A stretch of DNA of 64,000 bases, taken from Pyrus communis (lineage: Eukaryota > Streptophyta > Magnoliopsida > Rosales > Rosaceae). The notes beneath the pieces are model-generated. The model was not told where the DNA came from and searched no databases. It saw only the letters and a program-made list of their open reading frames with translations. Of the stretch, positions 39,133-49,700 are shown piece by piece. Position numbers and translations under genes: made by a program. The stretch covers positions 15,506,121-15,570,120 of the forward strand of contig NC_084817.1 of the NCBI RefSeq assembly GCF_963583255.1, given 5' to 3'. Within the stretch, counting starts at the first letter, position 1. Each line of letters starts with the position of its first letter.

Positions 39133-40632
39133 TGATAGGATTTTTACCACCTGCATAAAAGGGTTAAAAACACCTAAAATACTTGCAAGAGAAACAAGGT
39201 TATTGTAGTATAATTGGCTCAAGCAAGGTCGTTCTCCACAAGGATTAATTTAAAGAGATCAAAGCAAAATCAATTCTCAACTAATTAATTAAAACAAAGT
39301 TTTTCTTTTGAAAGAGGTGATTTAATGACCTAAACTAAGAAAAACGAATTTAATTAAAAAGATTACTTAAAAACCACAACTTTAAAGAAAGATACGGGGA
39401 ACAATTTTTAGGATTCAAAGATGAGAAAAGTACTAGGGTTCCGCCGTCACCCTAACAATCTTATGTAGCTTTTCTAAATTACTTACGAACCATACATGTA
39501 TGTTTTGAAAGTTAGGTTTTCCTAGAGTATATCCTACTTGGAACCTCCAACATAGAACGTATATCTAACATGCAACCCGTCCGTGGTGTTCAGATCGAAT
39601 GTGAACATGCAAGACTCATTAAGTTTTATGAAAACCTTTTTTAAAAAAACATATAACCCTTAAAACGTGTCGTCCATCCTAAGAGGTTACACATATTAAC
39701 CACAAGAAGCTTTAGTCAATTTTAGGGACAATCCTCCGCCAAAATTGCATCAAATAACTTTTCCAAATATCCTGATGGTCGCGAATCACTAAGACAAATA
39801 GATAGTTTAAAGCACAGTGATTAACATTCCAAAACCTGCATGCATAAATTCATAAGCAAAATAAAAAGAGACTACATATTCTTGCTAAGGATCATGGCCT
39901 TGCCCTAGCAAAAAGAATTAGTTACGCATATTCATACTAAAAATCATAGTGTTTATTGAAATAGAAAAAGAATGAAAACACCTTGTAGAATAAAATCTGA
40001 AAATCTCTAAACTTTGCCCAAAATCTTCTCTCCAAAAGTTGCATAAAAGAAAAGCCTCCCAACAATGAGAACGGCCAAGCCCTTTTAATATCTCCCTCAA
40101 AGCTAAAACAAAAACCCTAACCCTAAAGTATTTTATTCCCACTAAGAAACTAAATAATAATAAAATAAAATAGAAAATAAATTCCTAATTAAACTAGGAA
40201 AAGCTGCACAGAAACTGTTCAGCCACGTTTTAGCCTCAAATCTCCTCCAAATCCGGCCCAAGATAGCTTGTTTTAAAGATAAGAACATTCTGAACACATC
40301 TCCAGAAGGCCACAAACTCATCCGAGGTCATCTTGGGCTCCAAAAATGCAATTCAAGCCCGAAACGTCACTATTCCAGCACTGCACATTGCTCCTTTATT
40401 TTATTGCCAGAAAATCATCGCTTGGATATTTTGACACAATCAAGCTAAGTGACTCACGAACGTCCTCCAATTGGAATTACTCCAAAATTCGTCCATTTGA
40501 CCATCTTTTGCTCCAGAGGAAGTCGAAAATCCTATATTGGAAATATAATTCAAAGTATCAAAATTCTTCCAAATTATTAACCAAAATATACTAAGAATAG
40601 GGTTAAATATATAATATAAAATATACTCATCA
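39133..40632 (-). repeat. 5' LTR of Athila-like element
   Basis: 1500 bp, right flank GAAAC. Apparently identical to 29047-30546. Confidence 0.95.
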
Positions 40633-41834
40633 GAAACCTCGACCAATTTGGACTTCTTACTTGAAGACGCCATGAGAAACGATTCAAAAGGTATAAAGGA
40701 TTTTGAAATAGGTATGGATAAAAGTTGAAGCCTTTTTTGACAATGAAAATTTATAGTAGATGAGAGAAGTAAGATCCGAGTATATATAGACATCATTTTA
40801 TGGAGTCCTCTAACCATTGAATTTAGATTGACTTGTCTCGAGCTCAATCGATCTGACAACTGGCATAAACAAAAGATATCGAAGATGATTTTTCATTTCT
40901 TGTGCATAAACGTCGGACGCAACACTTCATCATTGTGAACTTTATGGCACACTACACGAAGGTACACGTCTGAATCTAAAACAATGTCACATCAGTGTTA
41001 AAGGTCACCTCGTATTCATGAAGATTAAATGGTTCGTATTCCAACTTATTTCGAAAGGCATGGTCTTTGTTAACAATCCATCCTCAAGGGGAAAAAGTTG
41101 CCTCTCAGACGGATAGTTAAGGGTGGTGGGACCATGATTTTCTAGGGCCGGAGTAAGGCTGATCTGAATACTATTACCTCATAAGTCCGGTCATGGACTC
41201 ACTAGCTTCAGGCAAAGTTATATCAGACAGAGCAGGGTGCCACCATCACTCTACTCGGGGCACTAGGCAGAGTCTTAGTGACTTTGCTGGATGACCATGC
41301 TTGTTCCGCAAGACACACGATTTGATTCGGATATGGAGGTAATCAGATCTTACAAGTCTTGGAGTCTCTACAATCTAGGAATAAACGTGCACTGCAAGTA
41401 ATCACAACTTCAAGAAAATGCAATATCTACTTACTAGATATCCTCTAGGATTCTCCTGGCTTAGAATGAAGATACTATCCTAAAAAGGTCTCTCTCCCAC
41501 GGTATAAATACACCCATATATTGTTCATCTACGGTAAAGCAATCTATTCACTTGACTTCTCTTGTCCACTGCTTGAGTCTAAAAATCATTCACTAACTTG
41601 ACCATTGGAGAGGCTTTGACCGACACACCCCCTCCGGCCTAAGGTCTACTTATAATTGTTTTACTGTTTTGTAGGTTGCTCAAGTTTACTCAGATTTATG
41701 CTAAACAACAATGGGCAATAATGTAATTTAACACAAACTAATTTTGATGTTTTTGTTAAGCCTCACCCAAATGTGATCCTAGCATATCTCTAATATTGGA
41801 AATAAAAATTAAAAATTAAAACCTCTCTCTCTAC
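40633..41834 (-). pseudogene. 5' part of the older retroelement split by the Athila insertion
   Basis: A minus-strand ATG at 40672 starts MASSSKKSKLVEVS and runs straight into the Athila LTR. After one GAAAC copy is removed, the frame continues at 29046 with PYNLSLTRICNREEGK and stops soon after. Upstream, 40860-41600 contains leader/LTR-like sequence (CTTACTCCGGCCCTAGAAAA on the minus strand) related in inverted orientation to 19850-19900. No other coding sequence is recognisable. Confidence 0.5.
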
Positions 41835-42416
41835 TAGGGATGACAATTCAACCCGTTAAACTCGATAACCATGGGTAAGCCCTCGAATGGGGTGGATCTT
41901 GGGATGAAAATTCAAGTATTTTTCGGATATAGGAAAATATCGTGAATATTATTAATATAATATATTATATTCACAAGTATTGAAATTATTTGATAATTTG
42001 TTTCATCTTTCTCACATAATGATGGTTGTATTATTTTTTTTTTGTCATTTCTTTCCTTTTTTATGGGACCAAGTTGCCTAAATTTGCTATGATATTTGGC
42101 TTATTATGAACACTCTCTATAAATTATTGTTATGTTTTTGATGATTTGGATGTGGATATTTAATGATGAAGTTAGTATTTGGATAGTTAATGAAGGAATT
42201 AGTATCTATTAATTATAATGTATCAGTTAAACAAATATTTTTTTTGCATTGACGAAGATGTATATAGCAGTTAACCGATGGAGAATCCGTTAATCGATGG
42301 GTATGGTTATGGATAAGCCCCGAAGGTTAATTTGCGGTTATAAATATGGTCAATATTCGTGGTTATGAGGATGGATATGACATTTTCATCCCCAAACTAA
42401 ATTGTTGTCATCCCTA
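41835..42416. mobile_element. hAT-type MITE with Ac-like terminal repeats
   Basis: A 582-bp AT-rich element bounded by the inverted repeats TAGGGATGACAA and TTGTCATCCCTA. These resemble the Ac/hAT terminus (C/TAGGGATGAAA). Flanks CTCTCTAC (41827-41834) and CTCCCCAC (42417-42424) match at 6 of 8 positions, consistent with a decayed 8-bp hAT target duplication. No transposase frame. Confidence 0.65.
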
Positions 42417-42429
42417 CTCCCCACTTCCA

Positions 42430-42431
<2 letters not shown>

Positions 42432-42486
<55 letters not shown>
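42432..42486. repeat. (TC)n microsatellite
   Basis: About 26 consecutive TC dinucleotides followed by CCTCC. Confidence 0.95.
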
Positions 42487-42490
<4 letters not shown>

Positions 42491-42576
42491 CTTCCATTTT
42501 AAAAACAAAAATAAAAAGTATTTACACACAAAGTGTATGTACATTTGCTAGTATCCAATTAAAGCATGTACATGCC

Positions 42577-44876
42577 TGATAGGAGCATATTCATGCGACT
42601 TAAATGGCTTGTTCTCGTGCATTTACGTTATGTTTCTCTCGTTATTTTAGTCCTTTATGCTTCTTTTGTGTGTTTTTAGGTTCTAAGGGCCTAGGGAGCA
42701 AGAAAGTGCATTTTGAGGCCATTTGGAGCATTTTTGGGCATGGATTGGATAGCTTATCCATGGAGCCAAGAGGATGGACGAATTTGAAGGCCTTGTATGC
42801 ACTTGAAGACACAAAACAATGGCCCTAACCCAATTACATTCACCTTGCCTTGGGCTTAACACAAACACCATTCCTTGCCATGCAAGGGGGAGCAATTTGG
42901 GTCCATTTCATGTACTTAAACTCTAGCCCAATCCACAATCACTTCAAAGCCATGCAAAACCTTTCAACACCCTTTAATCATCCCCCTTTAAGTTATGATT
43001 TTATTTCCTAACCCTACATGCATTATTTATTAGTATCTTTACAAGACATTATCATTGCATAACATTCCATTTCCACCTCTTTCCAACCTAATTCACATGC
43101 ATATCAACCCTACAAGCATTCCCATCATAATTCCACCACCAATTCAGCCACAAAACATTATCATTGCACCACATTCAACCACTCCACATCCCTCACCAAG
43201 AAATCATTCAACACATGCATCCATAATCAGTTTTTCCAACCTTTGCCGTGGCCTACATTCACATGCATTTCCAGCATTCCTTTCACATGCATTTTGGCAG
43301 ATTTCACATCCATTCCACATGCATTTCCACCCTTACAAGATTCTAATCATTCATCCACCTCACAACCACCAGAAAACCTCTCAAAACCGTGCATTATCCC
43401 TTTCATTTCTGTCAAAGCATATGCATTCACCACCCTTTAAGCACATGCATAAAACAGCCACATGCATCTCGCATCACCATTTCAGATTTCCACCAAGTTC
43501 CTAGTTGTCATGTTCCCTCCTCTTCACCTATAAATAAGCATCCACACCTCAATTCATACACTTACTCTTCCATACACATTTTCAGTTACAAACACCAAGC
43601 AACAAGCCCATTCCATTGCCGTGAGTCCCACTTCATTTTCTGCATATTTTCTCTTCACTCTTCCATCTCCAACCACTCCCTACTCCATTCCACATACACC
43701 TAAAGCCCTTAACATCTCCTTAGACCTTGTGACACAACGAAGAGGAAGAGAAGAGTGCCTAAACGTTCATACAATTCAAGTTTGAGTTGTTGGAATGTTT
43801 GGGTGTTTCTTTGATTTCAAAGTTATAATTTAATTCTCTTTGTTTTGTACGTATGACGAATGGAAGATAAGAGTGCCTAAACGTTCATACAATTCAAGTT
43901 TGAGTTGTTGGAATGTTTAGGTGTTTCTTTGATTTCAAAGTTATGAGGAACTAAACCCCCTTTAGCTAGGGGGTGATTCGAAACTATGTTTATATTTGCA
44001 ATTTGAATTGATTACGTTTGGTTGGAATTTCATAAGTTGTGGATTCAATTCGTTTAACTGTTTGATTGATAACTTATTTATGTATGTTCATTGAGATTGC
44101 AAGCTTAATTTTCATGCATAAATATGACGCTAGAATATAAGTGAATTTCACCTAATCGTTATGAACTTATATTCACAAGTAGTGGAGGTTGCTTATAAAC
44201 AATCGCGTTAAACGAATTCTTGGCATAAGTTTCATGCGTATTCCATAGTAACGAATGCCTCGTCGATGTTTATGATTTCCGTTGAACTTAATGATCTTTG
44301 TTGAATGTCTCTATCATGCGTATTCCATAGTTAGGGACTTTGATTAAGAATAATTTGGTTGTAATGCGTATTCCATTCAATCCAACGAATTTAGGGAAAT
44401 CTGAAAGTTAATCTAAGCGGATCTAATTAACTTGGAGCATTGAGTTTCACAACTTATCGAAAGACCAACTGAGAATCAATTTTGTTTGCAAGTGTAACAT
44501 GTGTGGAGAAGAACCCCTTGGCTATTCCATCATCCATATTTTTATCACATTCATATTTACATTTTGCCTTTAATTATATTCTGTCTTTTTAATTTAATAT
44601 CGTCCAACCACAATTCCCCCCCCCTTATTTTGTTAAGTCTTATTCATTTGATTTGTCTTATTTTATGTTTTTGAGTATTTGGAGTCTTTTAAACTTGTTT
44701 TGATTCTTTTAGTTTGTCTTACTGTTTTAAAAGTTAGTTTTTATGTTTTTAAGTCAATTTAGAAGGTTTTAGCAAGCCCTCCTAATCCCCGGTCTAGAAC
44801 GATCCCTCACTTATCCATTCTACTACAATTGTCAAACGAGGGTTTAATTTGAGTGCGCGTATAAATTTACGCATCA
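42577..44876 (+). mobile_element. Solo LTR, 2300 bp, TSD ATGCC
   Basis: Begins TGATAGGAGCATATTCATGC and ends ATAAATTTACGCATCA, flanked by perfect ATGCC duplications (42572-42576, 44877-44881). No internal retroelement sequence adjoins it, so it is a product of LTR-LTR recombination. A TATA box (CTATAAATAAG near 43528) lies in the expected promoter part. The 43055-43703 frames are low-complexity CA/CT-rich sequence, not genes. An internal near-duplication (GTGCCTAAACGTTCATACAA at about 43757 and 43870) is present. Same family as 49701-51677. Confidence 0.92.
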
Positions 44877-46045
44877 ATGCCTACATTGAAAATGAAAACA
44901 CTCAACAAAGTTACAAACAAATATAAATGAACTGTTTAAATCAATCTAAATATGTTGCCCCATTAATGAAAGTGAGTGAATTCCAAACTAACATTGCCAT
45001 TCTGTTAAGGAAGAATAAATAAGTATTAATGACAATACATTATGTCGATAATTAAATAAAAGATGCAGGTAAGGGATGGGGAGAGAGTTGGGACTTATTG
45101 GATGAGAGTTGGGAGACATTTGTTTTGGTCTCATTTGGTATTTAAGTTTGGATTGAAAAAATGTACTTTTAATTGTTGAATGAAGAAATATAAAAGAAAT
45201 TGTGTCCAACTTAAAAGTGAAAGATGGAATGTTGCCGTAAAAAGAAAGATAGATTACTTATTAATAAAGTTAGGTTTATGAGTTATCTATTTTAATTGAA
45301 TCTTAAAGACCAAATGAGGTTTAGGGTTTTACTTTTTGGGTGGAAAACAATGAGGTTTAGGGTTTGACAAAGCATTTTAAAGCATATTCCAATGAGATGG
45401 ATTGGATTGGCAACCCTCACCTACTAAAATTGACAACGATTTCAAATATTTTTTTTAATTGAGAATTAAATGCACTTTATTGATTTTATTATTGTTCTTT
45501 ATTTTAAAATTTTGATCATAACAGTTTAAAGTAATAAATTAATAATTTATTTTGATATATTGGATGGAGAAAAAACTTTTAAGATGTCAAAATGTCATAT
45601 AAATTGTGAAATACAAAGAGGTCTAGGTACAACTTTGTTTATTTAAAATGAAAAACCTGGGCAATCCCAATATACGAGGAAATGGGCTGAAACCATTAAA
45701 CTACAAAAGCACTTATGGCAAACACTTGGGTAATGGATCCAATGTAACATCTCTTCAATCAATATAGTAAGAGCAATGCTAAGAAGACTAAATCTGCAGA
45801 GAAAATTTATAAATTAAATAATATGAAAGTTGATAATTGGATTATTACTTAAGTGTTGGTAAATGTACTCATTTTCTATTGGTGACACGTCATTTAATTG
45901 ACAAATTTTGTCTCCCTAACATTAAGGTTGGGGCAAATGAAATCGAAGTTTTATCACTTTAATTCGATTATTTTTGCCATCCGTCAACAAACACTTTAAT
46001 TTGGTAGACGTCAATTTCTCAGTGGACAATTTAAAATTGGGTTTA
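44877..46045. other. AT-rich intergenic region with a small MITE
   Basis: No gene. It contains the foldback at 45775-45923 (listed separately) and otherwise AT-rich unique-looking sequence. Confidence 0.5.
45775..45923. mobile_element. Small MITE-like foldback (about 149 bp)
   Basis: The left end AATGCTAAGAAGACTAAA and the right end TTTTGTCTCCCTAACATT are imperfect inverted repeats, with an AT-rich inside. Target duplication not evident. Confidence 0.5.
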
Positions 46046-46316
46046 TGTTGTAGGCCTATTTGATTGAACGATCTAGGGTTTAGAGAGAGAGAGAGGGGTT
46101 CGACAATATTAAGAGAGAAGAGAGATTGATTTAATTGTGAGGCATGTTTGATTTACCCCATTGTGCCTTCATTTATAGTGGTAGAAAGGGTAAAAGCTTT
46201 CCCTTTAGAATTACAACATTTAATAGGCAATCTAATCCTAATAGGAATATATAATACTTTCCTAGATTCCCTAGGATTTACACAATCACATTCCTATTCT
46301 AAATATGACTGCAACA
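46046..46316 (-). repeat. 3' LTR of decayed Copia
   Basis: TGTTGTAGGCCTATTTGATT to TATGACTGCAACA, clearly related to 55002-55260. Confidence 0.9.
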
Positions 46317-46892
46317 CTCCCCCTTGAGTGTGTAAATACTCAACAAACCACCGCATCAGATCTTTAGCAGATAAGGTAGAATAGTTGATGAAGTCATCGG
46401 CACAACGGGTGATCGCGAGTCTCAAATTTACTTTGAAGTATGCATTTGTAAAAAATCACAAAAACCTTGCTATGGTAAAATCGAAGGAATGGGGAAAACC
46501 CATAGAGTAAGGAGAAAAGTAAGAAAATATGCATAATGTCTACAACGCTCATCAAACTGGACAAAGGTAGTGAACTGAACGGAGTATGATCATCTTGGGA
46601 TGGGTGCCTTATTAAAACCTAGTTAGGTAGCAAAAACCCAGTGGGAAAAATGCTCCTAATCGTAAAGAAAAAGAGTACATTAAGATCATGTGAGTATGTT
46701 TCAAGATACTCCCCCTGATTTTGACATAACTTCTAAATAAAAGAACTACAAGCGATTCAACTCAGATAATTTACGCATATCGATTCCTTGGACGAGCTTC
46801 TGAAATGTAGACTTGGGCAATGACTTGGTAAAGAGATTGGCCAAGTTTTCTTGGGAACGAATTTGCTTGACTTCAATGTTCTGATGTTGCTG

Positions 46893-47260
46893 TTACTGGT
46901 GTGAGTAAAAGAACTTCAGCGTTATATGCTTGGTGTTGTCTCCCTTGATGTATCCCTTCTTCAGCTGCTCGATACATGCTGCATTGTCTTCAAAGATCGT
47001 CGTAGGAAGGTCAACGACTGATGTAATACCACTAGTGTTTTGAATATGTCCCATAACTTCTTTCAGCAAAAAACACTTACGCGATGTTTCATGCAGGGCG
47101 AGAATCTCAGCATGGTTAGACGAAGTCGCAACTAGCATTTACTCGGTAGACCTCTAAGATATAGCAGTGTCTCCAACGGTAAAGACATAGCCCATTTGAG
47201 AACGTGCTTCATGTAGGTCAGACAGATATCCAGCATCTGCGTAACCAACAAGGCGAGAAT
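46893..47260 (-). pseudogene. Copia RNase H fragment
   Basis: Minus-strand frame with SSNHAEILALHETSRKCFLL and FEDNAACIEQLKKGYIKGDN followed by TKHIT, the C-terminal RNase H region of Copia pol. It is interrupted relative to the RT frame at 47265. Confidence 0.85.
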
Positions 47261-47264
47261 TAAT

Positions 47265-48128
47265 CTAAAAGCTATAGAGGGCGGCAACACTTGGAGATTC
47301 GTAGGTATAGAACAATCTCAAATCCGTAGTACCTTTGAGGTAGCGGAAAATTTCTTTAGCACCATTCCAGTGTCTGCGTGTGGGCGCATTGCTGTATCTA
47401 GCCAATAGATTCATAGCAAATGAGATGTCGGGTCTAGTGCATTGAGCCAAGTACAATAAAGCCCCAATTGCACTTAGGTAAGCAACTTTGGGTTCCAAAA
47501 TCTCTTCCTCATCCTCATTTGGACAAAAGAGATCTCGTTTAGCATCTAGAGTTCGAACGACCATGGGTGTACTCAAAGGCTTCGCTATATCCTCACTAAA
47601 ACGACGCAACACCTTCTGGGTGTAGTTCGATTGATGTATTAGGATTCCATTCGAACAATGCTCAATCTCCAGGCCGAGACAGTATCGAGTTTTCCCAAGA
47701 TCCTTCATCTTAAATTTCGATTTCAGGTCTACAACAATTTCCTCAAGCTCTGCGGGAGTCCCAGTGAGATTCATGTCATCGACATAAACTGCAACGATTG
47801 CAAATCCGGAATGTGACTTTTTTATTAACACGCATGGGCATAGTTTGTTGTTCACGTAACCCTGACTTGTTAAATATTCATTCAGACGGTTATACCACAT
47901 CCGCCCAGATTGTTTTAATCCGTAGAGTGACCTCCTTAACCTAATTGAGAGAGTGTTCCGTGGTCTAAAACTATTTGAACCAGTTAGTGGAAGTCCTTCT
48001 GGAACTTTCATATAGATTTCCATATCTAGATCCCCGTAGAGATACGCGGTTACCACGTCCATAAGCTGCATATTCAGTTTTTCGGAAACTACCAAATTGA
48101 TTAGGTAGCGGAACATTATAACATCCAT
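47265..48128 (-). pseudogene. Copia reverse transcriptase fragment
   Basis: An open stretch of 287 codons: LMDVVTAYLYGDLDMEIYMK, RRSLYGLKQSGRMWYNRLNE, the catalytic AVYVDDMNLTGT, KFKMKDLGKTRYCLGLEIEH and ALLYLAQCTRPDISFAMNLL. The YVDD motif is intact, but the frame is broken on both sides (a stop near 48130, and lost continuity into RNase H). Confidence 0.9.
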
Positions 48129-49695
48129 TATGGGGGAATACGTCTCCTCCTAATCAATTCCTAGGCGTTAAGAGAAGCCTTGCGCTATGAGGCGTGCTTT
48201 GTATCGCACTATTTCATTCTTCTCATTACGCTTCCTTACAAAAACCCATTTGTAGCCAATAGGCTTTACACGTGGTGGTGTAGGAATGATAAGTCCAAAC
48301 ACTTTACGTTTCGCGAGCAAATCGAGTTCAACCTGGATTGCTTATTTCCAGTTTGACCAATCGGCTTTACGTCGGCATTAATCAACGAAACATGGTTCAA
48401 TGTGATCGCTAAGTATGATGTCAGTAGCTACTGAGTACGCGAATGCATCGTCGACGATAATCTCATTCCTATTCCAAACCTCATCCAATACTGTGTAGTG
48501 TACCGAAATCTCACGATTCTCGGGAGGCCGGCATGTTTCGTTTGAAGCATCACCGTAATCTAGAATAACCTAATGTGTTGGAATGAATGGGTGAGCGATG
48601 GTCGGATTCAAACTAGGGTCACTAGTTGGTGCCATTTTCCTTTTCCGAGGTTGTGAATCCTTTGAACCAAAGGGTCTACCACGCTTTAGGGTCGAAGTAA
48701 ATGATTGGTTAGCCGTCAATATACCTTGTCGTGTGGAGGGTGCGGCTCCCCACTTTCGGGGAAGGTCCAACCTTCCCAGACGGGCAGTTGACGTACGTGG
48801 GGTACATTTATCCTTGTAGGTGTGTTTGCAGCGGGTATATGTGATAGTTACCTTAGCTAGATCATTAAAAGCATCAGGCATGCTTTGAGCAATGCTCTGA
48901 AGATCGATAATTCATCGCACCTCAGTTTCAGACTGGGCAGTGCGGGGATCTAAATGAGACATAGTGGGAGCATACCACGATGATTCGCGGCGTTCTCCGA
49001 GAACGTTAGCATGCTTATCTCCCCCTAACGACGGGAAGACTGTCTCATAAAAGTGACAATCCGCAAAACGTGCGGTAAATAGTTCTCTATCATAACCGAT
49101 AGAGATTCCCATTTTTCTCTAAGAACCCATTTTGGTACGTAGTGGCGACGCTATTGGCACATAAATGGTGCACCCAAACACCCATAAATGCGAGATGCCA
49201 TGCTCGTATCTAGTGACCAACTGTAACGGTGAATGTGGTTGGGTAGCGGTGGGCCTCAGGCGGACCAACATAGTTGCGTGCAATATTGTATAACTTTAGG
49301 CAGATACCTGCAGTTTGGTTCGTATAACCAAAGTCCGAGCTATTAATTGAAGGCGCTTTATGAAAGCTTCTGCTAGGCCGTTTTGGGTGTGAACATGGGG
49401 CATATGATGTTCCACATCAATCCTAATGACATGCAATAATCGTCAAAAGTTTGTGACGTAAACTTTCTAGCGTTATCCAGTCGAATCAACTTAATCGGAT
49501 AATCAGGGTGGTGAGCCCTTAGCTTAATGATTTGAGCTAGGAGTTTAGCAAACGCGGCGTTGCATGTGGACAACAAGCAAACATGTGACCATCTTGTCGA
49601 TGCATCAACCAACACCATAAAATATTTAAATGGTCCACAGGTTGGTTGGATAGGTCCACAAATGTCCCCTTCAATCCTCTGAAGAAATTTAGGGG
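48129..49695 (-). pseudogene. Copia integrase and linker remnants
   Basis: Pieces in shifting frames. 49618-49373: MVLVDASTRWSHVCLLSTCN and IRLDNARKFTSQTFDDYCMS, the integrase core. 49112-48912: the following segment (ELFTARFADCHFYETVFPSL). 48881-48570: a proline/basic linker (KRGRPFGSKDSQPRKRK). Part of the RT N-terminus lies at 48130-48420 with stops. The left end of the solo-LTR insertion is at 49700/49701. Confidence 0.8.
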
Positions 49696-49700
49696 GGGTC

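Larger units (their letters stand above)
29047..40632 (-). mobile_element. Full-length Athila-like Gypsy LTR retrotransposon
   Basis: An 11,586-bp element with two 1500-bp LTRs (29047-30546 and 39133-40632), TG...CA ends (TGATAGGATT...TACTCATCA) and a perfect 5-bp target duplication GAAAC (29042-29046, 40633-40637). It is read on the minus strand: 5' LTR on the right, primer-binding site at 39109-39126, uninterrupted gag-pol at 38996-33504, a long non-coding 3' part, and polypurine tract GTTTGGGGGTATTT at 30560-30547 next to the 3' LTR. The tRNA-Asp primer, long LTRs and the RT segment [14 protein letters not shown] point to the Athila lineage. All stretches of the LTRs that I compared are identical, and both carry the same short reading frames at the same offsets, so insertion is very recent. 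Confidence 0.96.

Noticed and set aside
43055..43703. Frames of 149 and 104 codons on the plus strand
   Set aside because: Rich in H, P, S and T from CA/CT-rich sequence within a solo LTR; frames overlap each other and show no domain.
45300..45370. Repeated GAGGTTTAGGGTTT suggesting telomeric repeat
   Set aside because: Only two isolated TTTAGGG units, not a tandem array.
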